Shown here in pieces: positions 1 through 9,810 of a DNA stretch of 64,000 nucleotides. The DNA is from Galbitalea sp. SE-J8. GTDB lineage: Bacteria; Actinomycetota; Actinomycetes; Actinomycetales; Microbacteriaceae. The stretch's first letter is position 1. The number at the start of each line of letters is the position of its first letter. The DNA lies in contig NZ_JAUASV010000017.1 in assembly GCF_030345695.1 (NCBI RefSeq), forward strand, positions 1 through 64,000. Reading direction: 5' to 3'. Made by a program: the position numbers and the translations under genes. The notes below the pieces were generated by a model, which was given only the letters and a program-made list of their open reading frames with translations, was not told where the DNA came from and did no database searches.

Positions 1-1275
1 GACCCGGCCGCCGCGGTCAGGGCCGCCGCCGCGGCGCTCGCGCGTCCCGCGGAGCCGGCCGCGGCATCCGCTAGCCCGGGCGCCGGGCCGGCCGCGGCAT
101 CCGCCCGTCCCGTCGCCGGGTCGGTGAACGCGCCCGCGGGGCCCGTCGACGCGCCGTCGCGGCCGCACGACGACGCCGAGCCGGCGGCGCTCACCTCCGC
201 GAGCAGCACGACGACGCCCGAGCCGACGCCGGAGCCCACCGTGCGGCCCGTCGGCGAGCTCACGCTGCAGCACGTGCGCGACGCCTGGCCCGAGGTGCTC
301 GAGGCGCTCGAGGAGGAGGACCGCCGGGCCTGGGTCGTCGCGGTCACCGCGCGCGTCATCGACCTGCGCGACGGCGACATCCTCACGCTCGGCTTCCCGA
401 GCGAGAACGACGTGGCGCAGTTCAAGCGCTCCGCCTCGGACGGCGACGGCGTGAGCGTGAGCGAGGCGCTCCGCGAGGCGATCGTCACCGTGCTCGGGGT
501 GCGGGTGCGCTACGTCGCGCGCGCCGAGAGCCCGCGGGCGGATGCCGAGGGCCCGCGGAACGACCCGGCCCCGCGTCCGAGCGCCGGTGGCGGCGCCGAG
601 TCGCGTCCGGGCGCCGACCCGCGACCGGCGGGTTCCGCGCGCCCCGAGGATTCCGTGCGCCCGGCGACGACTGTGCACCCGGCGAGCGCTGCGCACCCGG
701 CGAGCGCCGCGCGGCCGGCGAGCGCCGCGCGGCCGCCGGCGGGAGCCGCATCCGCTCGTCCGGCCCCGTCCGGGCCGGTGCCGGGCGCCGGGCCCGTCAC
801 GACCTGGGCGGTCGCCGCGATCCCGACCGCGGCCGACGAGCCGCCGATCGACGACGCTCCGCCGCCGCCCGAGGACCCGGGTGAGCCGGGCTGGGCGGTT
901 CCGATGAGCGACCTCGGCTGGGCGGACGGGGCCCCGCCGCGCGAGGAGATCGACGCGACCGCGATCCCCGGCATCGTGCGCGGATCGCAGGTCGCGGCGG
1001 CGCCCCGGCCGGCCCGAGACGCCGCGGCCGCCGCGGCACCGGATGCCGCGGACGAGGACGGCGCGGACGACGCGGAGCCCGACCCGGCCGCCGCGCCGTC
1101 GGCGCCGGCTCCCACGGCCGGCTCCGGTCCGGCCGCCCCGGCCCGCCGCGCCCCGACCACCGCGGCGCCGGGGAGCGGGCCGCGCTACGGTGAGGCGGTC
1201 GTGCGCGAGATCCTGCAGGCGCAGTTCATCGAGGAGCAGAAGTACACGCCGCGGGTCGTCCCGAGGCCCGAATGA
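1..1275 (+). CDS. dnaX: DNA polymerase III subunit gamma/tau, C-terminal part
   Basis: The frame is open from the first base of the window, so this is the 3' part of a longer gene. Most of it is a low-complexity linker rich in Ala, Pro, Arg and Asp, with degenerate repeats such as HPASAA. A folded segment starts about 80 residues in (around GELTLQHVRDAWPEVLEAL) and resembles the C-terminal region of actinobacterial tau, which binds the polymerase core and helicase. The last residues, REILQAQFIEEQ, form a likely amphipathic tail. The call rests on this domain and on recR following 14 bp downstream, the usual dnaX-recR order. The AAA+ clamp-loader domain lies outside the window. The Ala/Pro/Arg linker generates long false ORFs in other frames. 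Confidence 0.82.
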   Translation, partial: DPAAAVRAAAAALARPAEPAAASASPGAGPAAASARPVAGSVNAPAGPVDAPSRPHDDAEPAALTSASSTTTPEPTPEPTVRPVGELTLQHVRDAWPEVLEALEEEDRRAWVVAVTARVIDLRDGDILTLGFPSENDVAQFKRSASDGDGVSVSEALREAIVTVLGVRVRYVARAESPRADAEGPRNDPAPRPSAGGGAESRPGADPRPAGSARPEDSVRPATTVHPASAAHPASAARPASAARPPAGAASARPAPSGPVPGAGPVTTWAVAAIPTAADEPPIDDAPPPPEDPGEPGWAVPMSDLGWADGAPPREEIDATAIPGIVRGSQVAAAPRPARDAAAAAAPDAADEDGADDAEPDPAAAPSAPAPTAGSGPAAPARRAPTTAAPGSGPRYGEAVVREILQAQFIEEQKYTPRVVPRPE

Positions 1276-1289
1276 GCGGGGTGAGCTGA

Positions 1290-1892
1290 GTGGCCTACGA
1301 GGGCATCGTGCAGGACCTCATCGACGAGTTCGGACGCCTGCCCGGCATCGGGCCGAAGTCGGCGCAGCGCATCGCGTTCCACATCCTGCAGACCGAGAGC
1401 TTCGACGTCCAGCGGCTCTCCGAGCTGCTCAGCGGCCTGCGGGAGAAGGTGCGGTTCTGCGAGATCTGCGGAAACGTCAGCGAGCAGGCTCAGTGCTCGA
1501 TCTGCCGCGACCCGCGCCGCAATCCGGCGCTCGTCTGCGTGGTCGAGGAGGCGAAGGATGTCGCGGCGATCGAGCGCACCCGCGAGTTCCGGGGGCTGTA
1601 CCACGTGCTCGGCGGCGCCATCTCGCCGATCGACGGCATCGGGCCGGACGACCTCCGCATCCGTCAGCTGCTGACGCGCCTCGCGGACGGCACGGTCACC
1701 GAGGTGATCATCGCCACGGACCCGAACCTCGAGGGCGAGGCGACCGCGACGTACCTCAGCCGGCTGCTCGTTCAGCCCGGCCTGCGGGTGACGCGCCTGG
1801 CCTCGGGGCTTCCGGTCGGCGGCGACCTCGAGTACGCCGACGAGGTCACCCTGGGCCGAGCCTTCGAGGGCCGCCGCGTCGTCGACGCCTAG
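1290..1892 (+). CDS. recR: Recombination mediator protein RecR
   Basis: RecR works with RecF and RecO to load RecA on gapped, SSB-coated DNA. The 200-residue length is normal for the family. The N-terminus carries a helix-hairpin-helix ([11 protein letters not shown], residues 17-27). A four-cysteine zinc site follows (Cys57, Cys60, Cys69, Cys72), then a Toprim domain containing VVEEAKD, and a C-terminal [15 protein letters not shown] segment. A GTG start is chosen because the family begins with MYEG-like residues and a GGGGTGAG ribosome-binding stretch lies just upstream. The gene probably shares a transcript with dnaX. Confidence 0.97.
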   Translation: MAYEGIVQDLIDEFGRLPGIGPKSAQRIAFHILQTESFDVQRLSELLSGLREKVRFCEICGNVSEQAQCSICRDPRRNPALVCVVEEAKDVAAIERTREFRGLYHVLGGAISPIDGIGPDDLRIRQLLTRLADGTVTEVIIATDPNLEGEATATYLSRLLVQPGLRVTRLASGLPVGGDLEYADEVTLGRAFEGRRVVDA

Positions 1893-1989
1893 CTGCTCCC
1901 CGACCCGCGCCGCCCGGCCCCGCGCCGCCCCAGGAGTCGTCCCCGATCTCATCGAACGTCGCGAGCGCACCCGGCCGCGCTCCGCCCGG

Positions 1990-1995
1990 TAGCAT
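1990..1995 (+). promoter_or_regulatory. Candidate -10 box for lysC
   Basis: TAGCAT fits the actinobacterial TANNNT -10 consensus. It lies 45 bp before the lysC start and would give a leader of roughly 40 nt containing the GGAG ribosome-binding site. No convincing -35 box is visible. Confidence 0.45.
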
Positions 1996-2040
1996 TTCGG
2001 GGGCGCGTCGCGCCGCATCCGCAGTCCCCAGGAGCCACCC

Positions 2041-3306
2041 GTGAGCCTCATCGTGCAGAAGTTCGGCGGGTCGTCCGTCGCCGACGCCGAGAGCATCAAG
2101 CGCGTCGCGAAGCGCATCGTCGAGACCAAGAAGGCCGGCAATGACGTCGTCGTCGCGGTGAGCGCGATGGGCGACACGACCGACGAGCTCATCGACCTGG
2201 CGCACGAGGTCACTCCGATCCCCGACGCGCGCGAGATGGACATGCTGCTGACGACGGGCGAGCGCATCTCGATGGCGCTGCTCGCGATGGCGATCAAGAC
2301 CCTCGGCTATGAGGCGCGCAGCTACACCGGCAGCCAGGCCGGCATGATCACGGATGCGCAGCACGGCGCGGCGCGGATCGTCGACGTGACCCCGGTGCGG
2401 GTGCGCGAGGCCCTCGACGAGGGCGCGATCGCGATCGTCGCTGGCTTCCAGGGCTTCAACCGCGACTCGATGGACATCACGACGCTCGGCCGCGGCGGAT
2501 CGGACACCACCGCCGTCGCCCTCGCCGCGGCACTCGACGCGGAGGTCTGCGAGATCTACACGGATGTCGACGGCGTCTACACCGCCGACCCGCGCGTCGT
2601 GCCGCTCGCCCACAAGATCGACCGCATCTCGAGCGAGGAGATGCTCGAACTCGCGGCGGCCGGCGCGAAGGTGCTGTACATCCGCGCCGTCGAGTTCGCG
2701 CGCCGTCATGGCGTCACCCTGCACGTGCGCTCGTCGTTCAACAACAACGAGGGCACCCTCGTCTACAACCCTGCGGAGGGGGAGTCAGTGGAAGAGCCGA
2801 TCATCACGGGCGTCGCCGGCGACCTGACCGAGGCGAAGATCACGGTCGTGGGCGTTCCCGACATCCCGGGCAAGGCCGCCGAGATCTTCACGATCGTCGC
2901 GAAGGCCGGCGCCAACATCGACATGATCGTGCAGAACGTGTCGGCCGCAGCGACGGGCCTCACCGACATCTCCTTCACGCTGCCGAAGGCCGAGGGCCAG
3001 CGCGTGCTCACCGCGCTGAACGCCGAGAAGGATGCCGCCGGCTTCGCCAACCTGCTCTACGACGACCAGATCGGCAAGCTCGCCGTCGTCGGCGCGGGCA
3101 TGCGCACGAACGCCGGCGTCTCGGCGAAGCTGTTCACGGCGCTCTCCGACGCGGGCATCAACATCGAGATGATCTCGACGAGCGAGATCCGCATCTCGGT
3201 CGTCACGCGCGCGGACACCCTCGCCGACGCGACCCGCGTCGTGCACACGGCGTTCGGCCTCGACGCCGCCGAGGCCGCGCAGGTGCACGGCGGCACCGGC
3301 CGCTGA
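2041..3306 (+). CDS. lysC: Aspartate kinase (alpha subunit)
   Basis: Aspartate kinase phosphorylates aspartate in the first step of lysine, threonine, methionine and diaminopimelate synthesis. The 421 residues match the actinobacterial enzyme. KFGGSSVAD (residues 7-15) starts the amino-acid kinase domain, and TTGERIS and RGGSDTTA are substrate and nucleotide motifs. Two ACT domains fill the C-terminal third and normally give feedback control by lysine and threonine. GTG is the start, with an AGGAG ribosome-binding site 7 nt upstream. asd follows, as in corynebacteria and mycobacteria. A second, internal start is annotated separately. Confidence 0.97.
   Translation: MSLIVQKFGGSSVADAESIKRVAKRIVETKKAGNDVVVAVSAMGDTTDELIDLAHEVTPIPDAREMDMLLTTGERISMALLAMAIKTLGYEARSYTGSQAGMITDAQHGAARIVDVTPVRVREALDEGAIAIVAGFQGFNRDSMDITTLGRGGSDTTAVALAAALDAEVCEIYTDVDGVYTADPRVVPLAHKIDRISSEEMLELAAAGAKVLYIRAVEFARRHGVTLHVRSSFNNNEGTLVYNPAEGESVEEPIITGVAGDLTEAKITVVGVPDIPGKAAEIFTIVAKAGANIDMIVQNVSAAATGLTDISFTLPKAEGQRVLTALNAEKDAAGFANLLYDDQIGKLAVVGAGMRTNAGVSAKLFTALSDAGINIEMISTSEIRISVVTRADTLADATRVVHTAFGLDAAEAAQVHGGTGR
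2788..3306 (+). CDS. lysC: Aspartate kinase regulatory (beta) subunit from an internal start
   Basis: In corynebacteria and Bacillus, lysC contains an in-frame second start that produces a small regulatory subunit of two ACT domains. Here a GTG codon sits at the equivalent place, before [17 protein letters not shown] purine-rich GCGGAGGGGGAG stretch, a very strong ribosome-binding site, lies a few bases upstream inside the coding sequence. The product would be 172 residues. The sequence shows the start and ribosome-binding site; that the subunit is really made is inferred from relatives. Confidence 0.7.
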   Translation: MEEPIITGVAGDLTEAKITVVGVPDIPGKAAEIFTIVAKAGANIDMIVQNVSAAATGLTDISFTLPKAEGQRVLTALNAEKDAAGFANLLYDDQIGKLAVVGAGMRTNAGVSAKLFTALSDAGINIEMISTSEIRISVVTRADTLADATRVVHTAFGLDAAEAAQVHGGTGR

Positions 3307-3382
3307 CCCGCCGGCGCCGCGCGCGTCGTGAGACGTCGCGAAACGGATGATTCGGTCCGGGCGCGCACGACCGCGTCGCCTC

Positions 3383-4486
<1,104 letters not shown>

Positions 4487-4527
4487 TCCCGGTCGTCACG
4501 GCGGTCGCGATCAGGGCGGGGGAGCGG

Positions 4528-5277
4528 ATGCCGCACCCGCGTCCGTCGCGCCGGCTCGCGCGTGCGCTGTGGCCGGTCTCCGTGCTCGCCGCCCTCGCCC
4601 TCGCGGGCTGCGCCGCCGCGCCGACGACCGCGGCGCCGGAGACGAGCGCACCGCCCGCATCCGGTGCCCCGAGCGGCACGCCGACGCCCGCATCGACGGC
4701 GATCCCGCGCGGCAGCCGGGTCGCGTTCTACGGGGACTCGTACACCGTCGGGTTCGGAGCGACCGATCCGTCGCTGCGCTGGTCGACGCTGCTGTGCGCC
4801 GATCGCGGCTGGATCGAGCTGAACGACGCTCAGGGCGGCCTGGGCTTCCTGCTGAACCGGCCGAGCTTCGGGGCGGGCGATCGCGTCGACGCGATCATCG
4901 CCGAGAAGCCGGACGCGGTCGTCGTGATGCTCGGGCTCAACGACGTGCTCGGCGGATACGGGGACGACCCGCGAGTGGCCGAGCGCATCGCGTCCGACAT
5001 CGACCGGCTCGGCGCCTACCAGCGCGCGAGCGGCGCGCGGCTCGTCGTCGTCGAGCCGATGTGGTTCAAGGCCGAGCGCCCGCCGGGACTGCAGACCGTG
5101 ATCGACCTGGTGCGGGCCGCGACCGTGCGGGCGCACGGGCTGTTCGTCGCGGGGGCGAGTCACTGGCTCGACGACCATCCGGACTGGTTCTACTCGGACG
5201 GGCTGCATCCGAACGACGCGGGCTACGCGCAGATCGCGCTGCGTCTCGAGGGCGCGCTCGACGCGAACGGGACCTGA
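4528..5277 (+). CDS. SGNH/GDSL hydrolase, lipoprotein
   Basis: A 249-residue exported esterase-like protein. The N-terminus has a basic stretch, a hydrophobic core and a lipobox LAGC with Cys28 as the likely lipidation site, followed by a Thr/Pro/Ala linker. The SGNH fold starts at VAFYGDSYT with nucleophile Ser71. The oxyanion Asn is in MLGLND, and the catalytic Asp-His pair is in SDGLHPNDAG near the C-terminus. The substrate cannot be read from the sequence. It is followed 5 bp later by a cytoplasmic paralogue sharing motifs such as DPSLRWST and SDGLHPNDAGY, so the two arose by tandem duplication. Confidence 0.85.
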   Translation: MPHPRPSRRLARALWPVSVLAALALAGCAAAPTTAAPETSAPPASGAPSGTPTPASTAIPRGSRVAFYGDSYTVGFGATDPSLRWSTLLCADRGWIELNDAQGGLGFLLNRPSFGAGDRVDAIIAEKPDAVVVMLGLNDVLGGYGDDPRVAERIASDIDRLGAYQRASGARLVVVEPMWFKAERPPGLQTVIDLVRAATVRAHGLFVAGASHWLDDHPDWFYSDGLHPNDAGYAQIALRLEGALDANGT

Positions 5278-5282
5278 CCGGG

Positions 5283-5855
5283 ATGACGCCGGGCACCGCC
5301 ACCGTCGCCTTCTACGGCGACTCCTACACCGAGGGCATCGGGGCGAGCGATCCGTCGCTGCGCTGGTCGACGATCGTCTGCGCGGCCCGCGGCTGGCGGG
5401 AGCACAACGTGAGCGTCAACGGGCTCGGCTTCGTGCGCAATCGCGTCGAGTTCGGCGATCGCGACACCGTGCAGCAGACGATCGACGCCCGTCCCGACAT
5501 CGTCGTCGTGACGATGGGGCTCAACGACAACTTCGCCTACCCGCTGACGCCCGCCGCGATCCGCGAGCAGATCGGACGCGACCTCCGCCGCATCCGTTCC
5601 GCCCTGCCCGACGCGCGCCTCATCGTCGTCGAGCCGTTCTGGTACACGGATGAGCGCCCCGAGTCGGTGCCGGTGATCATCGGCTGGGTGCGGGCGGCGG
5701 CGGCCGCGGTCGGCGCCGACTGGGTGCCGGGCGCGAGCCGCTGGATCGAGGGCCGCCCGGAGTGGATGGCGAGTGACGGCCTGCATCCGAACGACGCGGG
5801 ATACGCCGAGCTGGCCCGCCGCATGGACGCCGCGCTCGCGGCGCTGGGCCTGTGA
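5283..5855 (+). CDS. SGNH/GDSL hydrolase, no signal sequence
   Basis: A 190-residue paralogue of the preceding lipoprotein without signal peptide or lipobox. It starts almost directly at the SGNH block I (VAFYGDSYTEG, Ser14), has TMGLND for block III and ends with SDGLHPNDAGY for block V. The pair therefore offers one surface-anchored and one probably cytosolic copy of the same esterase fold. ATG at 5283 is chosen because it follows the upstream stop by 5 bp, which suggests coupled translation. The substrate is unknown. Confidence 0.82.
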   Translation: MTPGTATVAFYGDSYTEGIGASDPSLRWSTIVCAARGWREHNVSVNGLGFVRNRVEFGDRDTVQQTIDARPDIVVVTMGLNDNFAYPLTPAAIREQIGRDLRRIRSALPDARLIVVEPFWYTDERPESVPVIIGWVRAAAAAVGADWVPGASRWIEGRPEWMASDGLHPNDAGYAELARRMDAALAALGL

Positions 5856-5901
5856 CGGATGCCGCGGCCCGTCCGCCTGGGAGCGCACGGTTCGACGGGG
5901 A

Positions 5902-5907
5902 TAAACT
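5902..5907 (+). promoter_or_regulatory. -10 box of a leaderless mqo promoter
   Basis: TAAACT ends 8 nt before the GTG of mqo. There is no Shine-Dalgarno sequence between them. The spacing puts the transcription start at or next to the start codon. Confidence 0.6.
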
Positions 5908-5915
5908 CGAGAATC

Positions 5916-7388
5916 GTGGCTGAACCCATCGACGTGGTCCTCATCGGCGGCGGCATCATGAGCGCGACGCTCGGCACGCTGATCCGGCAGGTGGAGCCGG
6001 ACTGGACCATCCGGGTGTTCGAACGGCTGAGCGAGCCCGCCCTCGAGAGCTCGAACCCGTGGAACAACGCGGGCACCGGCCACGCGGCGCTGTGCGAGCT
6101 CAACTACGCACCCGAGAGGGCCGACGGGTCGGTCGACATCTCCTCGGCGATCAAGGTCAACGAGCAGTTCCAGGTGTCGAGGCAGTTCTGGAGCTTCCTC
6201 GTCGGCGAGCAGCTGCTGCCCGAGCCCGAGTCGTTCATCAACTCGACGCCGCACATCTCGTTCGTCTGGGGCGCGAAGAACGTCGCCTACCTGCGCAAGC
6301 GGTTCGAGCTCATGCGGGACCACCCGCTGTTCGCGGGCATCGAGTACACCGAGGACGCCCGTGAGCTGCGCGAGTGGGCACCGGCGCTCATCCCGGGTCG
6401 CGCCAGGTCGCAGCCGATCGCGGCGACCCGCAGCCTCGCCGGCACCGACGTCGACTTCGGCGCGCTGACCCGCGCGCTGCTCGACGGGCTCGTGGCGGGG
6501 GGTGCCGAGCTCGACACCGACACGAGGGTGACGGGCCTGCACCGGGAGAAGGACGGCCTGTGGCGGGTCGACTACAAGCGCCTCATCGGCATGACGCCGC
6601 ACACGGTGCGGGCGCGGTTCGTGTTCGTCGGCGCGGGCGGATACGCGCTGGGCCTGCTGCAGAAGGCGCGCATCCCCGAGGCGAGGGGCTTCGGCGGGTT
6701 CCCGGTGAGCGGCGAGTTCCTGCGCACCGACGACCCCGAGGTCGTGAGGCGGCACAGCGCGAAGGTCTACGGCAAGGCGGCGGTCGGCGCGCCGCCGATG
6801 TCGGTGCCGCACCTGGACACCCGCATCGTCGACGGCCGCGCGAGCCTCATGTTCGGTCCGTACGCGGGCTTCAGCCCGAAGTTCCTGAAGACCGGCAGCT
6901 ACGCGGACCTGTTCGCGTCGATCCGGCCGGGCAATCTCATCCCGATGATCGCGGCCGGCCTGTCCAACCTGCCGCTCGTCGGCTACCTGGTCGGCCAGCT
7001 CGCCGCCTCCAAGCGGGCGAAGTTCGAGGCGCTGCGCGAGTTCTTCCCGGGTGCCGACCCGAAGGACTGGTACCGCATCGTCGCCGGCCAGCGCGTGCAG
7101 GTGATCAAGAAGGATGCCGCGAAGGGCGGCGTGCTGCAGTTCGGCACCGAGGTGGTCGCCTCCGCCGACGGCAGCATCGCGGGACTGCTCGGCGCCTCCC
7201 CGGGCGCCTCGACGGCCCCGCCGATCATGCTCGCGCTGCTCGCGCGCTGCTTCCCCGACCGCTTCCCGGGCTGGCGGGAGACGATCGAGCGGATCGTGCC
7301 GACCTACGGCAGGCAGCTCGCCGCCGACCCGGAGCTGGCGGCGGCGACGATGGCGCGCACGGCCGAGGCGCTGCACCTCACGGCCTGA
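5916..7388 (+). CDS. mqo: Malate:quinone oxidoreductase
   Basis: A peripheral membrane FAD enzyme that oxidises malate to oxaloacetate and passes electrons to menaquinone. It is the usual malate oxidation route in actinobacteria. The 490-residue protein begins with the FAD-binding VVLIGGGIMSATLG. Other family blocks are SSNPWNNAGTGHAALCELNY, HISFVWG, GTDVDFGALTR and the C-terminal PTYGRQL. The frame opens earlier, but GTG at 5916 gives the family N-terminus and sits behind a -10 box at leaderless spacing. Confidence 0.97.
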   Translation: MAEPIDVVLIGGGIMSATLGTLIRQVEPDWTIRVFERLSEPALESSNPWNNAGTGHAALCELNYAPERADGSVDISSAIKVNEQFQVSRQFWSFLVGEQLLPEPESFINSTPHISFVWGAKNVAYLRKRFELMRDHPLFAGIEYTEDARELREWAPALIPGRARSQPIAATRSLAGTDVDFGALTRALLDGLVAGGAELDTDTRVTGLHREKDGLWRVDYKRLIGMTPHTVRARFVFVGAGGYALGLLQKARIPEARGFGGFPVSGEFLRTDDPEVVRRHSAKVYGKAAVGAPPMSVPHLDTRIVDGRASLMFGPYAGFSPKFLKTGSYADLFASIRPGNLIPMIAAGLSNLPLVGYLVGQLAASKRAKFEALREFFPGADPKDWYRIVAGQRVQVIKKDAAKGGVLQFGTEVVASADGSIAGLLGASPGASTAPPIMLALLARCFPDRFPGWRETIERIVPTYGRQLAADPELAAATMARTAEALHLTA

Positions 7389-7397
7389 CGCGCGAGC

Positions 7398-7429
7398 GCG
7401 GGGTACGCGTGACGCGAAAGCGGGGTACG
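7398..7429 (+). repeat. Direct repeat GCGGGGTACG x2, possible operator
   Basis: The 10-bp sequence GCGGGGTACG occurs at 7398-7407 and again at 7420-7429, 22 bp apart (two helical turns). It lies between mqo and the signalling cassette. A possible promoter (GATACT, 7449-7454) follows, so the repeats could be a binding site for the response regulator encoded downstream. That role is inferred from position only. Confidence 0.35.
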
Positions 7430-7483
7430 GCCGGCCGGCCGCCGTTGCGATACTGACGGGACATCGCCGACGGGAGGTGCACC

Positions 7484-8659
7484 GTGCCGCTGGGACTGCC
7501 GCGCCACCTCGCCGCGCGGAGCGTGCTCGGCGCCTATGCGCACGGCAGTCACGTGGCCGCGCTCGCGAGCATCCTGCTCTCGGCCGCCGTCGTGCTGAGC
7601 GTGCAGAGCGGCCAGCAGCACCTCTCGACCGCCCCCGCGGTGCTCGCCCTCGCACCGCCCGTCGCGCTGCTCGCGCTCGTGGAACGCCGGCCGGGGCTGC
7701 TGCCGGCCGTCGCCTACCTGGCGGTCGGCGGCGCGTGCGTGTACGCGTTCGCGATCGCGGCGACCGCGGAGTTCACCCTCGCGGCGACGACCTCGACGAT
7801 CAGCGTCACGCTCGCGAAGCTCGCCCTCGTGCTCGTCGGGGCGGGGCGGGGCGCACCGAGCGTCATCGCCTGGGCCGTCGCGGGGTACGTCGTCGCGGAG
7901 CTCTCCGCGGCCGCCGCCGCGTGGCAGGCGGGCGGTGCCTGGGAGCCCGACGCCACGACGACGGGCGTGCTCGTCGTCATCGCGGCCGGCGCTCTCGTGC
8001 TGCGGGCGCTGCCGCGCGCGACCGTCGTCGCGCAGCCGGCCTTCGTGCGCGCCGCGCGGGCCGAGCGCCTCGCCCGGGCGCGGCGACGCCTCGAGGTGCG
8101 TGCGACCGCGCTCGTGCACGACACCGTGCTCGGGCACCTCGCGGCGATCTCGGCCGCGCCGGGCGAGCGGTTGAGCCCCGCGCTGGTCGGCACGATCCGC
8201 GACGACATCGCGCTCATCGTGGGCGGCGACTGGCTCGCGGAGGAGGCGCCGTCGACGCCGCCGGACACCGCCGTGCTCGACGGGATCGTCGCGGAGGCCC
8301 GCGCCCTCGGGCTCGAGCTGAGCGTCAGCGGCGACCGGGCACTGATCGCCGAGGTGCCCGCCCCCGCGGCCCTCGCCCTCGCCCTCGCCACGCGGCAGTG
8401 CCTCGCGAACGTCGTGCGGCACGCCGGGGTGGACGCCGCCGAGCTCGTCGTCTACGGGTCGCCCGGCGAGGTGACGATCATGGTCGTCGACGACGGCCGG
8501 GGCTTCGCGGTCGAGGCGACGCCGCCCGACCGTCTCGGACTGCGCCACTCGGTCGTCGAGCGGATCGAAGCGGTCGGCGGGCGCGCCCAGGTGTTCAGCA
8601 CGCCGGGCCGCGGCACCTCGGTGCTCCTGACCGTGCCGAGACCCGGGGCGATCGCGTGA
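7484..8659 (+). CDS. Sensor histidine kinase, NarL-partner type
   Basis: A 391-residue membrane kinase. About six hydrophobic segments lie between residues 20 and 180. They are followed by a short dimerisation helix with the likely phospho-accepting His212 in LVHDTVLGHL, and a HATPase_c domain (N-box in QCLANVVRHAG, G1 box VVDDGRGF, G2 box TPGRGTSVLL). This is the layout of kinases that signal to LuxR/NarL-type regulators, and one is encoded two genes downstream. A GGGAGGTG ribosome-binding site precedes the GTG start. The signal is unknown. Confidence 0.85.
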   Translation: MPLGLPRHLAARSVLGAYAHGSHVAALASILLSAAVVLSVQSGQQHLSTAPAVLALAPPVALLALVERRPGLLPAVAYLAVGGACVYAFAIAATAEFTLAATTSTISVTLAKLALVLVGAGRGAPSVIAWAVAGYVVAELSAAAAAWQAGGAWEPDATTTGVLVVIAAGALVLRALPRATVVAQPAFVRAARAERLARARRRLEVRATALVHDTVLGHLAAISAAPGERLSPALVGTIRDDIALIVGGDWLAEEAPSTPPDTAVLDGIVAEARALGLELSVSGDRALIAEVPAPAALALALATRQCLANVVRHAGVDAAELVVYGSPGEVTIMVVDDGRGFAVEATPPDRLGLRHSVVERIEAVGGRAQVFSTPGRGTSVLLTVPRPGAIA

Positions 8660-9810
8660 ACGGCGCGCGGGAGCGCTCGCTGCAGCAGCTCGATCCGGTG
8701 CACGCGCTCGCCGCTCGCCCGCTCGCCGTCCTGGCGGCGGCCACTGCCGCCGGGTACGCGATCGCGATGACGGTGCTGCACGCGAGCGAGATCGGCTCGA
8801 TCGCCCTGGCGGTCGTCGCGCTCGTGCTCGTGGCGGCATCCGTCGCGGTGCTCGTCGTGGGCACGCGACCGGAGCGCGCGCCGCTCCGCTCGGGAACGGC
8901 GAGCCTCGCCCTCGCCCTCGTGGCGCTCGCCGCGATCGCCTGGGCGGGCGCCACGGCCGGCACCAACCGGTTCGCCCGCGACGACTGGGCCGGCGGCACG
9001 ATCGCGCTCGTGCTCGTCGCCCTCGTTCCGTATCGCCCGGCGCGCGAGCTCGCCGTCGACGGCGCACTGTCCGCGATCCTGCTCGGGTTCCTCGGGGTGG
9101 TGGCGGCGCCGTGGTTCGCGGGCGCGCACCCGGCGACCCTGTTCGTCGTCGTCGAGATGATGCCCGTCGTCGTGGCGACCGCCGCCGCGGTGCCGTTCGT
9201 CGCGCGCCTCGTGCGCGAGATCGAGCGCTGGCGGCGAGCGGCCCGGCGTGCCGTCTTCACCGACGAGGACGAGACCTGGATCGCGCGCGCCGTGCAGCAG
9301 CGCACCGTCACCCGGCTCAACGCGCGGGTCATCCCGTTCCTCGAGCGGATGGCCGGATCCGGGTATGTGACGGATGCCGACGCCGAGGAGGCCCGGACGC
9401 TCGCGGCCGCGGTGCGCTCGAGCGTCGTGGCCGACCTGGATCGCGCGTGGCTCGCATCCGTCGTGTCGGACGTGGCCGCCGAGCTCGGCATCGCGACGGT
9501 GCCCGCGGACGCCGTCGCCGACCCGGTGCACGCGGGCGAGCGCCTGACGGTCGACCAGCGCTCGGCGCTGCGGGCGGCGCTCACCGCCCTGCTGCAGCAT
9601 CCGGCGTGCGACCCGGCCTCGCTCCGCGTGCGGTCGAGCGTCGCCGACGAGCGCCATGTGGTCGCCGTCGTCGTACGATTCGATAGCGCCGAAGCCGAGC
9701 TGCGCCGGGCGCTGGCGCCGTCCGCGGCCATGCTGCGCATCCTCCTCCCCCACCTGTCGGTCGCGTTCGCGCGACCGCGTCTGACCGTGAGGTTCTCGAA
9801 TGACCGCTGA
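8656..9810 (+). CDS. Integral membrane protein of the signalling cassette
   Basis: A 384-residue protein I cannot assign to a named family. About six hydrophobic segments fill residues 20-190. After a basic stretch (REIERWRRAARRAV) comes a soluble domain with helices containing QQRTVTRLNARVIPFLERM. The layout copies the kinase upstream (membrane half plus helical half), but the recognisable ATP-binding G boxes and the HD phospho-acceptor are missing. Its GTG start overlaps the kinase stop and its 3' end overlaps the regulator by 11 bp, so the three are surely co-expressed. It may be a degenerate kinase-like partner or sensor subunit. Confidence 0.7.
   Translation: MNGARERSLQQLDPVHALAARPLAVLAAATAAGYAIAMTVLHASEIGSIALAVVALVLVAASVAVLVVGTRPERAPLRSGTASLALALVALAAIAWAGATAGTNRFARDDWAGGTIALVLVALVPYRPARELAVDGALSAILLGFLGVVAAPWFAGAHPATLFVVVEMMPVVVATAAAVPFVARLVREIERWRRAARRAVFTDEDETWIARAVQQRTVTRLNARVIPFLERMAGSGYVTDADAEEARTLAAAVRSSVVADLDRAWLASVVSDVAAELGIATVPADAVADPVHAGERLTVDQRSALRAALTALLQHPACDPASLRVRSSVADERHVVAVVVRFDSAEAELRRALAPSAAMLRILLPHLSVAFARPRLTVRFSNDR

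Noticed and set aside
7114-8655. Extension of the membrane-protein gene (8656) to an ATG at 7114
   Set aside because: The extension would overlap mqo and the kinase out of frame. GTG 8656 overlapping the kinase stop is the natural start.
7304-9067. Long antisense open frame of 587 codons opposite the mqo end and the signalling genes
   Set aside because: Its composition is Arg/Ala/Pro-rich and matches no family. It is opposite clear genes, so it is a frame opened by high GC content. The same holds for the other very long antisense frames in the window.
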